Shown: positions 53,117 to 63,200 of the stretch, piece after piece
Layout of the letters: every line of letters starts with the position of its first letter
Position numbering within the stretch: position 1 is the first letter of the stretch
Assembly (NCBI RefSeq): GCF_023856365.1
Contig: NC_064539.1
Coordinates: 30,182,118-30,246,117, forward strand
Reading direction: 5' to 3'
Length of the DNA: 64,000 bases
DNA from: Brienomyrus brachyistius
Taxonomy: Eukaryota; Chordata; Actinopteri; Osteoglossiformes; Mormyridae
Program-made: the position numbers and the translations under genes
The notes under the pieces: generated by a model
Seen by the model: the letters and a program-made list of their open reading frames with translations, nothing else
The model's database searches: none
Told to the model about the DNA's origin: nothing

Positions 53117-54056
53117 GTATACAATATATAAAATGTGTTTTATATGTTTCTGTAGTTAAACCCAGTATGGCTTTTACAAGTTGCACTTTTTCTTTCTCTC
53201 CCTCAAAATAAAAAGCTCACCCAATGTGGAGTGAACAGGCTGAATTACCGACAGCACAGACACAGTAAGACCGCTGGGAGTGCGCATAGCACTTAGCGTG
53301 ACACACATTTCTGAGCAGTTTTACATTCAGGCAATTCCGCATCATGAGAGTGGAAAGCTCTCGTGTGGAAAGCCCAGGCAAGAGTGAAATAAAAAGGTTT
53401 GGCGAGTCTTTGTGTAGTATAATGTTGGTTTTTAATCAGGGCATAACTGTGTGAAATCACCACCAGTCATGATGCTAATATACCAACTTACACCTTCAAC
53501 CTTTTTACCCAACTGTTAAAATTTTCTCCATCCATTAATCATTAAAAATAACTTAAAAAACAATTGCACCACTTGCTGAGCGCCATTGGTTCCTAACATC
53601 ACATTTCTGCTTCAAGTCCCTAGAAATACTTTTCTGGCAATTAAAATATCCACTTTAGAAACTGAGAATAAAGCTGGACTTTGTCACATTTTTTATAACA
53701 CTGCTTAGAGTATATTTCATTGGCTGTGAGTCAGCACCTGTTCAAATTCTCCACAAAGAGCCGACAAACCTTTCAGACAATTTGATGCTAATAATATGAT
53801 TAGCTTTAAAAATTAAGTTCAAGTATTTAATATTAAAATATTAAAATTAAAAAAATCCAATTAAAAGCATTGATATTTTGATCTGCACATCCATGCACAA
53901 TTTTTGATGCATGTTGAGATTTTGCTAATGCTGATTTTGGCGTCTAAAAATACAGCTGAATGGTAGTTATCTAACTGTAACACTCAGTGAGTAATCAGAA
54001 TCATTTGCCACACCCAGAAAATAACGTTTGTTCTAAAAAAACATGGATATAATTCT

Positions 54057-55055
54057 AGCTACAGCGGGAGCCAGTCTACCCACAGGTACCCGCACACCGA
54101 GCTGCAGCAGGAGCTAGTCTACCCGCAGGTACCCGCACACCGAGCTGCAGCAGGAGCTAGTCTACCCGCAGGTACCCGCACCCCGAGCTGCAGCAGGAGC
54201 TAGTCTACCCGCAGGTACCCGCACCCCGAGCTACAGCGGGTGCCAGTCTGCCCACAGGTACCCGCACACCGAGCTGCAGCGGGTGCCAGTCTGCCCACAG
54301 GTACCCGCACACCGAGCTGCAGCGGGAGCCAGTCTACCTGCAGGTACCCGCACCCCGAGCTACAGCGGGAGCCAATCTACCCACAGGTACCCGCACCCCG
54401 AGCTACAGCGGGAGCCAGTCTGACCACAGGTACTCACACCCCAAGCTACAGTGGGAGCCAGTCTGTCCGCAGGTACCCGCACCCCAAGCTATAGAGGGAG
54501 CCAGTCTGCCCGCAGGTACCCACACCCCGAGCTACAGCGGGAGCCAGTCTGCCTGCAGGTACCCGCACCCCGAGCTACAGCGGGAGCCAGTCTACCCGCA
54601 GGTACCCGCACCCCAAGCTACAGCGGGAGCCAGTCTGCCCGCAGGTACCCGCACCCCGAGCTACAGCGGGAGCCAGTCTGCCCGCAGGTACCCGCACCCC
54701 GAGCTACAGCGGGAGCCAGTCTGCCTGCAGGTACCCGCACCCCGAGCTACAGCGGGAGCCAGTCTGCCCGCAGGTACCCGCACCCCGAGCTACAGCGGGA
54801 GCCAGTCTGCCCGCAGGTACCCGCACCCCGAGCTACAGCGGGAGCCAGTCTGCCCGCAGGTACCCGCACCCCGAGCTACAGCGGGAGCCAGTCTGACCGC
54901 AGGTACTCACACCCCTAGCTACAGCGGGAGCCAGTCTGCCCACAGGTACCCGCACCCCAAGCTACAGCGGGAGCCAGTCTGCCCGCAGGTACCCGCACCC
55001 CAAGCTACAGCGGGAGCCAGTCTGCCCGCAGGTACCCGCACATCTAGCTGCAGCA
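54057..55055. repeat. 43-bp minisatellite, about 23 copies
   Basis: The unit contains GAGCCAGTCTGCCCGCAGGT, ACCCGCACCCCGAGCTACAG and CGG. Left copies (54057-54240) carry GCTGCAGCAGGAGCTAG variants, while central copies are nearly identical. Because 43 is one more than a multiple of three and the plus strand lacks stops in all frames, the array makes spurious open frames (54240-54494, 54451-54918). I do not regard these as genes. Confidence 0.95.
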
Positions 55056-55672
55056 GGTAAGAGTGGCATCTGCAGAGACACGTGCTGGCAGTTCCTAGCT
55101 AGACACACCCTCCCTATGGTAGTACAGCTTGAAACATGTGGGATGGTTCCAGGCCGGTCTGAAAATACCAATCCACACCCACACATTCGGTGGTGGCAGG
55201 CCAGTCTGAAAATGCCAATCCAGTCCATGTTGCTCGTCTCACGGTAAGGATCTTCTTTCGGTCACGTGATTTTGCATAAAACCATAAGATCATAGTACTG
55301 ACAAAAAGAGCAGGGCTCTAGGCTTGGAAGGCAGCCATGCCCTAGAGCCCAGACTCACCAGTGCAGACATGAGGCCTGCTTTCGGCTTGGAAGGCAGACA
55401 TGAGGCCTGCATTCGTCTCATCTTTTTCTTCTGGGTAGGAGCATCTCTGGAGAACACTTCTCTTCTCAGTTCCTTAGCTCAACTTTCTCAGGCAGTTCTT
55501 CACAGGCCACAGGCCACTGTGCTTGCCTTGTAAATTACTGAAACCAAATACCCTCCACGCCCCCTACATACCTAATCTGAGACACTCCTCTTATCTTAAT
55601 GTACCTTTATTCCCAGATACCAGACCCCTGTCAACCTGCAGTTGGTAGGCTCTGTTTTTCTCTCCTTTACAG

Positions 55673-55783
55673 GACTTTCCCAAACCTTGATCATGTCCCA
55701 GACCACCACAGACAAAGATGTCGCCCCAGGCCCTAGCAGCGCCAACGAGACCAAGATGGGAGACCCCAACATGGCCGTTCTTG
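55673..55783 (+). pseudogene. crybb1: crybb1-like exon 2 remnant (N-terminal arm)
   Basis: A strong acceptor (TTTTTCTCTCCTTTACAG) precedes the exon, and the ATG is 20 bp in at 55693, as in beta-crystallin genes where exon 1 is non-coding. The frame reads MSQTTTDKDVAPGPSSANET and KMGDPNMAVL, similar in type to the Pro/Ala-rich CRYBB1 arm, and ends G|GTAGGC. This exon alone has no visible lesion. Confidence 0.65.
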
Positions 55784-56075
55784 GTAGGCATGCTAGCCTG
55801 AAAAGGCACAAAGATGTCAGGCTGACAACTACAGTCACCCGGCGCAAGAGACAAGGGCAACCTTTGTTGACATTAAGGAGATCAAATCTAGCACTATTGA
55901 CATGCCCAACAGATGTAAGCGGTGTAACCAGTTGCCCCAAAAGCACAGCACTTTTTGACAGCACTGAAAGAAACTCTTCAAGGTCACCAGGGTCTTAGCA
56001 CAGAGGCAGCACATCCAGACATTGTATTGGATAGGCTGCATGGAAGCTGGACGGATGGATGAATGGATTGCTGGA

Positions 56076-56350
56076 TGGAGAGACAGTAATAATGACACTT
56101 TACTGATCCCTGTGGGGGAATTTTCTTTTCATCCACAGCATCATGCTCTCCGTGACACACAGACACATTTGTAGGTGAGAGCAAACTTGGCAGTGAAGGG
56201 CAGCCACCTGCAGCAGCGACAATGGAGCCGAGGGTTAAGGGTCTGGCTCAAGGGCCCACAGACATGACTGTTCTGCCAAGACCATGACTCAAACCATCAA
56301 CCTTCTGATCACAGGCACAGACACTTAGCCTGCTGAGCCAGACGCTGTAA
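56076..56350. repeat. dispersed repeat with tRNA-like end in the crystallin remnant
   Basis: Wording such as ACACTTTACTGATCCCTGTG, GGTTAAGGGTCTGGCTCAAG and TTCTGATCACAGGCACAGAC, ending in a tRNA-like GCCTGCTGAGCCA, matches a repeat type common in teleosts. It lies where exon 3 of the crystallin gene would be expected. Confidence 0.5.
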
Positions 56351-56940
56351 TAGTTCTCAGTAAGGGCAGTTCAGGTTACAATTACACCGGTAATACACAG
56401 TAATGATTTTGTGTCAGTTTAACACTGAAAAGCAAGGTAGTGGGAAATTCTGATGATAATAAGACTAGACTGATGACTCTGTACTCAATTAACAGCTGGG
56501 AGATGAATGGATAGATGGTGAAGCCAGATCTTCACATCCACTGATCTACATGGAAAGGATTTGGAACAAATCCAGGACGGATCCAGAGCTTTACTGCAGT
56601 TCGTTCTGTTGAAAATGTATGTTCTTGATTGGAACATAAAATAGAACAGAACAGTGATACTTTATTCATTAAGTGGAGGAACATTCACATGCTCCATCTC
56701 TGCATGTCTGCCCCTGGCAGTGGACGCCGTCTGACACCTTAATGATGCAGCCCTTCCATGTCAGTATAGGCATCAGGCAGGACCAGGCTGCAGATTTACA
56801 TTTGACACCCCTGCAAACTGATCTTCTCCTCGCTGAGTCTGTAGTTACTCCGCATGGACCTGCCCCTCACGGCTACACGTCCCTTACTCCTGCACTGTCT
56901 GCTTTCTCACTGCATCTCACTGCATCTCACTGCATCTCAC

Positions 56941-56991
56941 TACCCTCGCTGGGACACCTGGTCCAACAGCTACCGCAGGCCCATCTGCATG
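56941..56991 (+). pseudogene. crybb1: crybb1-like exon 4 remnant (Greek-key motif 2)
   Basis: TAC at 56941 starts YPRWDTWSNSYR, a signature of beta-crystallin motif 2. It is followed directly by RPICM, so the usual SDRLMSF-type residues between YR and RPI are absent, an in-frame loss of about 21 nt. The upstream half of the exon is replaced by three TGCATCTCAC repeats (56911-56940). Confidence 0.85.
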
Positions 56992-57102
56992 GTTTCCAGC
57001 TGCAGACGTCATCACAGACGGTGACTTCCACAGGCGATGTTGCCAGGGGGACAACTGCACCCCCTATGGGTCAGATGAAAATGGTTTTTGAACATATTAA
57101 AT

Positions 57103-57294
57103 GAGGGGTGTCAAACTGCAGTCCTGGGGTGCCGGAGTCCTGTGTAGCTTAGTTTTCTCCCACTTCCCCCACAAATGATTCAGCTCAAGAGCCATGTGGT
57201 AATTAGAACAAGGAGTTAAATCAGGTGTGATAAATGAGGGGAAACCCAAATATGTGCAGGGATCTGCCCCCAGGACTGGAGTTTGACACCCCTG
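57103..57294. mobile_element. hAT-type MITE, copy 2
   Basis: 192 bp, ends GAGGGGTGTCAAACTGCAGT and GACTGGAGTTTGACACCCCT. It is flanked by TATTAAAT and TATTAAGT, 7 of 8 bases identical. The same family as 28826-29010, here inserted between exons 4 and 5 of the crystallin remnant. Confidence 0.9.
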
Positions 57295-57602
57295 TATTAA
57301 GTTCAATAAAAATAAATTATATTGTAAAGATATAATTAATAATGTGTTAGTTATATCAATGTATAATTTATTGTAAATGTATTTACAGTAATAGAGAGAA
57401 TAGCCTAGAGTCGTTTATGGTAACTCCCACTCTGACTCACTTACTGACCCTGACTCCCACTCATGCAGAGTCACGGTCTCCCTTAACAGGCCTTGACCTG
57501 AAAGTGACTCCCTTGCAGAGAATCTCATTTAAAACAAAAGCCACAACGCACACTATTTTTTTGCTCTTCTCACTCGATTTTCTTTCTGCATCGGACATTT
57601 AG

Positions 57603-57730
57603 GACACCCAGGAGCTGTCTGTATGAGCTGTGTGACCTCCAGGGCAACAAGACAGAGATCACGGAGGACCACGAGTCTGGGCCCTCGGCTTCTGCGACAG
57701 AGTGGGCAGCATGAGGGTCCCTGGGGGAGC
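57603..57730 (+). pseudogene. crybb1: crybb1-like exon 5 remnant (motif 3), frameshifted
   Basis: The acceptor ACATTTAG precedes DTQE. A different frame then gives CLYELCDLQGNKTEITED, and a third gives VWALGFCDRVGSMRVPGG. The donor GC|GTGAGT keeps the family's phase. The exon is 128 nt, about 14 nt shorter than usual for this exon, consistent with two small deletions. Confidence 0.88.
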
Positions 57731-57975
57731 GTGAGTACCAGGAAAGCCAGTGACACTACAGAGACACGCATGGCTGGACAGGCACCCAGAAGGGGGCTAT
57801 TTTTAAACGAAGGCCAAAAATAGCCACATCAATACAGCGGCTAGACTCAATAACACTGGATGGGGTCAGTTCCGAAATTAAACAGGCCACCTCCTGGCTC
57901 CTTGCAGCCAAAAAGTGTGTAAGTATAATTCACCAGCTGGAATTTAACACAGAAAATAAGATCCACTTCATGGAG

Positions 57976-58068
57976 GTGTCCACATTATGTAAGTGTCCAC
58001 ATTATGTAGGTGTCCACATTATGTAAGTGTCCACATTATGTAAGTGTCCACAATATGTAAGTGTCCAG
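57976..58068. repeat. 17-bp tandem repeat
   Basis: About five copies of GTGTCCACATTATGTAA with small changes, between exons 5 and 6 of the crystallin remnant. Confidence 0.9.
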
Positions 58069-58337
58069 CACTGCATGTGTCTGGGGTGCATTCAAGCCCA
58101 AAGTTATTTATTGCACTTCACGGCAAACGTGATTGGCTGGAACGTAAAACACACAGGTTAAATACACAAGAATAAGGGGTAGTTAAGGAGTATGGGGCAG
58201 TACTGATGGCTTGGCAAAAGAAACTGCAATTTAACAAGGTGGTTATTGTGTCAGGAAGAAAATAGTTTACAAAGTGTCAGATTAATTTTCTTATTGCTAT
58301 TTTCACAATTTGCCTGATATTTCCCATTCTTATACAG

Positions 58338-58518
58338 CTGGTTTGGTTATCAGTATCCTGGCTACGGGGGATATCAATACCTCTTTGAGTGTGGCGATTA
58401 CTGGCACTGCAATGCCTTCCAGCCTCAGATTCAGTCCATCCGCCGCCTCAGGGACATGCGGTTCCACCAACGCGGCTATTTCAACATTTCCAGCGTCAGC
58501 AGCACTGCCAGCTATTGA
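58338..58518 (+). pseudogene. crybb1: crybb1-like exon 6 remnant (motif 4 and C-terminal extension)
   Basis: After TATACAG, C|TGG opens a frame of 59 codons to TGA at 58516. It contains [40 protein letters not shown] and SSVSSTASY. The Arg expected in PGYRG is Gly, and the usual RHWNEW is shortened to WHC. The frame itself is open. An AATAAA at 58954 could be its old poly(A) signal. Confidence 0.85.
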
Positions 58519-59071
58519 GCTCCCCCTGCTGGAATAATATGGCCTTGCGTCAGCTCTTTTTATGAATCCCAAACCTACTCTCTGAATTCACCTGAAAAAT
58601 GAAAAGCACAGGATGTAGGCTTCATGACAGGCTTCCGACTATGTATGATGCATATATTAAATGTCTTTGAAATTAGAGCATGCTGGATTGCATGTTTTGT
58701 ATTTGTCCTTCCCGGTACTATATGTGGCGTACTTGCCGTCCATTTTGAAGTTGGATACGCTGCCCCAATTTCCATAATCATTTAAAAGTGAAAGATGTTA
58801 CCCCAGCAGAACTGATTCCCCCCCCCCACCCTTTTTAGACAATCTGTGTATAACATCTGTGCATAATATTTGCTGAAATTAGATCATTATCATACTAAAA
58901 ATATACACTGCTTTACCTCTGGGCTGCATACACTGTACTGCAATGCTGCTAAAAATAAATGTTTGATAAATGATCCAACTTATTTTAAAGAAATAAAAGA
59001 GAGGAAACCGGTCTGGTTGTATAATCAGGTATATTTACCTCTTAAACCACGGTAACACCACAAGCCATTAA

Positions 59072-59797
59072 CACACTATATGGACAAAGGTATTGGGACA
59101 TGCCTCTTAATCAATGAATTCAGGTGTTTCATTCAGACCCATTAGCACAGGTGAATAGGAAGCACCCAGCCATGCAGCCAGGTTTACATACATTAGTGAA
59201 TGAATGGGTCATTCTGAAGAGCTCAGTGAATTCAGGCATGGTGCTGTCATAGGATGCCACCTTTGAATAAGTGAGTTCATGATATTTCTTCCCTGCTAGA
59301 TGTTCCATGGTAAACTGTAAGTGGTATTACTGCAAAGTGGAAGCATTACAGGAACAACAGACACCCAGCCACAAAGTGGCAGACCATATAAAGTGAGAGA
59401 GTGGGGTTGCCGAGTGCTGAGGTGAATAGTCTGTCAGCAATGTTGTGTTTACTCAAAAAAGCCTTCTGGTATTAAGCTCAGTGCAAAAACTGTGCATGGA
59501 TGGGCTTCCATGGCCGAGCAGCTGCATGCAAGCCTAACATCACCAAGCGCAATGCTGAGCGTCAGAGGGAGTGGTGTAAGGCACACAACCACTAGACTCT
59601 GGAGCAGTGAAAACGTGTTCTGTGAGGTGATGAATCACGCTTCTGTCTAGCAGTCTGATGGACGAGTCTGGGCTTGGCAGATGCCAGGAGAACATTACCT
59701 GCCTGGCTGCACTGTGCCAACTGTAAAGTTTGGCGAAGGAGGGATAATGGTATGGGGCTGTTTTCAGGGGTTGGGCCCCTTAGTTCCATTGAAGAGA
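59072..59797 (+). mobile_element. Tc1-like transposon remnant
   Basis: The left end ACTATATGGACAAAGGTATT is typical of a Tc1-like family of fish. Downstream, broken frames give [20 protein letters not shown] (59717 onward), preceded by [20 protein letters not shown]; both resemble the C-terminal part of Tc1 transposases. Internal stops make it inactive, and the right inverted repeat is not seen. Confidence 0.75.
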
Positions 59798-59839
59798 GGT
59801 TTTGTGTTGTCTTTGTTCTATTTTCAATATAATGTGAGT

Positions 59840-59925
59840 TTATATGATTTGCAAATCATTACATTGTTGTTATTCACATTTTATACAGCGTCCCAGCTTT
59901 CTGGGAAATGCGGTTGCACGTGAAT
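59840..59925. repeat. 3' fragment of a dispersed DNA element
   Basis: TTTGCAAATCATTACATTGT and ACAGCGTCCCAGCTTTCTGG resemble a terminal segment frequent in teleost genomes. The family is not assigned. It ends about 290 bp before the acads start. Confidence 0.4.
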
Positions 59926-60184
59926 ATAGTTAAATTTGCAATTCTGTCTGAAGCCGCATTACTCCTTGCGGACGAAGTGACGCTTGTCAGCAAACCGTTT
60001 CTGTAGCTCTGAACATGCGCGTCTCCACAAACTCATCACCAAAGGACGGTCTACGCCCGCCACCTTTTACAGGTGGATCACCAGGAGAGGCTCCTGATTC
60101 TCCTCGGTACCATTTACTGGGTCAGTGGTTATAGATCTACTGGCCAGCACGTGCCGGCGCTGTCACGCTGATACAAGTTGACGC

Positions 60185-60203
60185 CACGTGATCGATGACG
60201 TCA
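60185..60203 (+). promoter_or_regulatory. acads: CACGTG E-box and full CRE just upstream of acads
   Basis: CACGTG lies at 60185-60190 and the palindromic cAMP-response element TGACGTCA at 60196-60203, 15 bp before the ATG. The spacing suggests a TSS-proximal or 5' UTR location. E-box and CRE binding factors can link nutrient and cAMP state to fatty-acid oxidation; function here is inference. Confidence 0.45.
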
Positions 60204-60218
60204 AACATAGTGCCCAAA

Positions 60219-60246
60219 ATGGCAGCGCTCTTCGCAGCACGGAGAG
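60219..60246 (+). CDS. acads: acads coding exon 1
   Basis: 28 nt, ATG to G|GTCAGT, encode MAALFAARR and one base. Phase 1, as in the mammalian gene. A weak but well-placed GTCAGT donor is used; the exon is assigned from phase and the targeting-peptide character. Confidence 0.85.
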
Positions 60247-63200
60247 GTCAGTACCGGGCGCTTATTTAAACTTAATCTGATAGAACTGCTATTTTTCCAT
60301 TTAATGAGAGGGTCACAATGCATTTTACTGAATATGATCTTGATGAATGGCATCGTCTATACATTCGACTGCCCGCTAACGTCCACTGTATGATATTTAC
60401 CGGGCTGTTTTCTACAGCAAGCTTTAAATAATACTGAGGCAGCTGACATATCGTAGCTTTCAAGCAAAGTTTTGCAGACATAACTGGAAACATGCATTCG
60501 TGAAGAGAATACATGGAAAAATGTCTTTAGTGAGTTAGCTAAAGCTAACAGTCTAAGTTAAACCGAAGCAGCTTAAATCTTTTTACTTTTTGACACTTGC
60601 AATTTGTTTGCCTATAATTAAAATTAGAATTTTATATTGTATATGTGTGTAAATTATACACACTGAACGTGACAAGTATTGAGTATGTTTTTGGCTGTCG
60701 GCACTAGGGGAAAGGTCAGCCTGATCCACAGAAGAACCTTTGACCGACATTACGTCACAGTGTTTTTGTTGGTTATAATTTAAGATGCTGAGTTAGAGCC
60801 ATGTTCCGTGGTCCGAAAATCCGTTAAGCTATACCTGCCATGTACCTAAGTACCTGCCATGGTTGTGTTTGCGAAAAGGGGTTGTAGGACATGGACAACA
60901 CAAGTCCCTGGCTGATCCTGTTGCTGTTCCATTGATCAGAGTACTTTGCCTGAATTGCTGCAGTATAGTCTCCAGTCGTATAGATGGGTTAAAAATCTTT
61001 GTCCCATCTTGGAAGCAGTCCTCTGTGGAGCAGTGCGGCCGGGGACACGCTGTCTCTCTCAGCTGGCAGATCTGCCGGAAGTCCATCAGATGCTGAGGCA
61101 GACATGCCGGGACTTTGCCGACCGGGAGCTGGTTCCCATCGCTGGGAGGCTGGACAAGGAGCACAGATTCCCAGCCGAGCAGGTGTGGAGCCTCGGGGTG
61201 AAGGAACTGATGATGTTCTGCAGTCTTTGCACATCTGCATCAGATGCCTAATTGTCATACATAACTGTCACCTCCATTGTCAGCATATGCTTCTACAGTC
61301 ATGGCGATGCGATAGACTTAATTGCTGAAGTGAGCTTATTTCGTCGAGTATTTCACAAAAAGCCAGCTTTCTGGCTTATGTTAAAAAGGTCGCGTGGTCT
61401 GCTCGCCCCAACAGGTGCGAGGTCTGGGGAAGCTGGGGGTAATGGCTGTGGAGGTGCCGGAGAGCCTGGGGGGCGCCGGCCTGGACTACCTGGCCTATAG
61501 TCTAGCTGTGGAAGAGCTGAGCAGGGGCTGCGCCTCCACGGGGGTCATCGTCAGCGTCAACAACGTCAGTCTCTGTTTCTACTGTCTGTCCCTCTGCTGG
61601 ATGTTTCCGTCTTGCGTGTATGTAGGTGTTTGGCCATATGTGGCTGCAGGTGTGTTATCCTGAGTATCAGTTAATTTAAGTATCATTTTTCTTTGCATGC
61701 CTCCGACGACCCATCTTGACATCTGCTTTTTCGCTCACACACTGTACTTTATTTCAGTCTCTTTACCTGGGTCCTGTGTTGAAGTTTGGCTCAGAAGAGC
61801 AGAAGAAAGAGTGGATTACTCCGTTCACCTCAGGAGAAAAAGTGGGCTGCTTCGCTTTGAGTGAGCCAGGTACGAGCTGCTCAGCGTTTCGGTTAGGGCC
61901 CCTTCTGGGTCCCGCCTCTGCTGAGGACGTCACTCTCATGCATTGTGCGCTTGCTTTAATATTAATGCATCGTAAACACGCTGCCGAGTCGCCCATCATC
62001 GTGCTGAAGCTGCGTCTGGCTCCATCTGCAGGGAATGGCAGTGACGCAGGTGCGGCCTCCACCACAGCCCGGCTGGAGGGTGACGAGTGGGTCCTGAATG
62101 GCACCAAGGCCTGGATCACCAACTGCTGGGATGCCTCTGCCACTGTCGTCTTTGCCACCACCGACAAGAACCTCAAACATAAGGTAAGTTCCAGGACTCT
62201 GGAATGCATTTGGAACTGGCTTTAATGCCGGGATCTGAATCTGAACGCAAACAGCATGTAAGCCTGGTGCCTGAAGATCGTTTTAGTCCTGAATTATCGT
62301 GGTGTAAAATAAAACTGGCTGTCGTGTCTGATGCGGCTTTCTAGATAATAAATCCCCGCCACATCTGTCTCGCAGTTTTACTGTATATGTCTTGTGTTAA
62401 TTGTGTTAATCATTTCAGACTCGCTCACTCACTCAGTAACTGACTCGCTCACCCTTCAGGGCATCAGCGCTTTCCTGATACCCATGCCCCACCCGGGACT
62501 GTCTTTGGGCAAGAAGGAGGACAAGCTGGGTATCCGTGCTTCATCCACCGCTAACATCATTCTGGAGGACTGCCGAATACCCCGGGCCTGTCTGCTGGGA
62601 GAGCCGGGAATGGGCTTCAAGATCGCTATGGTAACGTGGCGGGGTGACACCGAGAGCTGGATGCTAGATCATTGCTGAAGCTTCGGCGTCGACGAGGTTG
62701 TGGGTCTGGCGGGGGCGGCGAGAGCAGGGTGGCCCCTCCTACAGTAAAACTAAAACTGTGCAAAACTGCTTCGCGTGAAACTAAACTACAGGGATGAGCA
62801 GCACCCTGGTTTTTCTTGGGCTTGGGAAAGTTTGGTTAAACACAGAATATGATGTTTGAGATTTTATGCTCGTGATCGGTACAGAAATTGTAAGCGTGGC
62901 CGGGTGGATGCTGCCTTCGCTACAGGGTATTGTAGCCCCCCCTGCCTGGTCTGTATCATGTGACTCCAGCGGTGAAAGACTCTCACATGTCTTCTCCGTC
63001 AGCAAACCTTGGACAGCGGGCGGATTGGCATCGCTGCCCAGGCTCTCGGCATCGGCCAGGCAGCACTGGACTGCGCCGCGGGCTACGCTCAGAAGAGGAC
63101 GGCGTTCGGGGCGCCCATCGCCAAGATGCAGGCCATACAGGTACTGCCCTCCGCGGGCTGCTGTCGGCCGCTCCTCAGGTACATCCACGCAGTGATCAGG

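Larger units (their letters stand above)
44980..54056. other. intergenic stretch without a recognised gene
   Basis: I see no coding exon here with splice sites and a known family. It contains the SINEs at 46557, 50585 and 52762, the LINE tail at 51709, a T run near 45643-45661 and unique AT-rich DNA. Short open frames at 47181, 49479 and 49544 have no recognisable homology. Confidence 0.6.
55673..58518 (+). pseudogene. crybb1: decayed beta-crystallin gene, crybb1-like (exons 2, 4, 5, 6 recognisable)
   Basis: Beta-crystallins are structural eye-lens proteins made of four Greek-key motifs, with one motif per exon in exons 3-6. Four remnants lie in order on one strand: an N-terminal arm exon, a YPRWDTWSNSYR fragment (motif 2), an exon 5 with VWALGFCDRVGSMRVPGG (motif 3) and a last exon with [17 protein letters not shown] and [14 protein letters not shown] (motif 4). 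Intron phase 2 and GT-AG sites between exons 5 and 6 are kept. Defects: exon 3 is not found, exon 4 is truncated and has an internal deletion, exon 5 carries at least two frameshifts, and exon 6 lacks part of the usual HWNEW segment. The last exon is closest to CRYBB1 among the beta-crystallins. The identification as crybb1 is inference; membership of the beta-crystallin family is firm. Confidence 0.85.

Noticed and set aside
54451..54918. 155-codon proline/arginine-rich open frame
   Set aside because: Entirely inside the 43-bp minisatellite, no start context, splice sites or homology.
55784..55998. Continuation of the crystallin arm frame beyond 55783
   Set aside because: Read-through into an intron after a plausible GTAGGC donor; the sequence no longer resembles crystallin.
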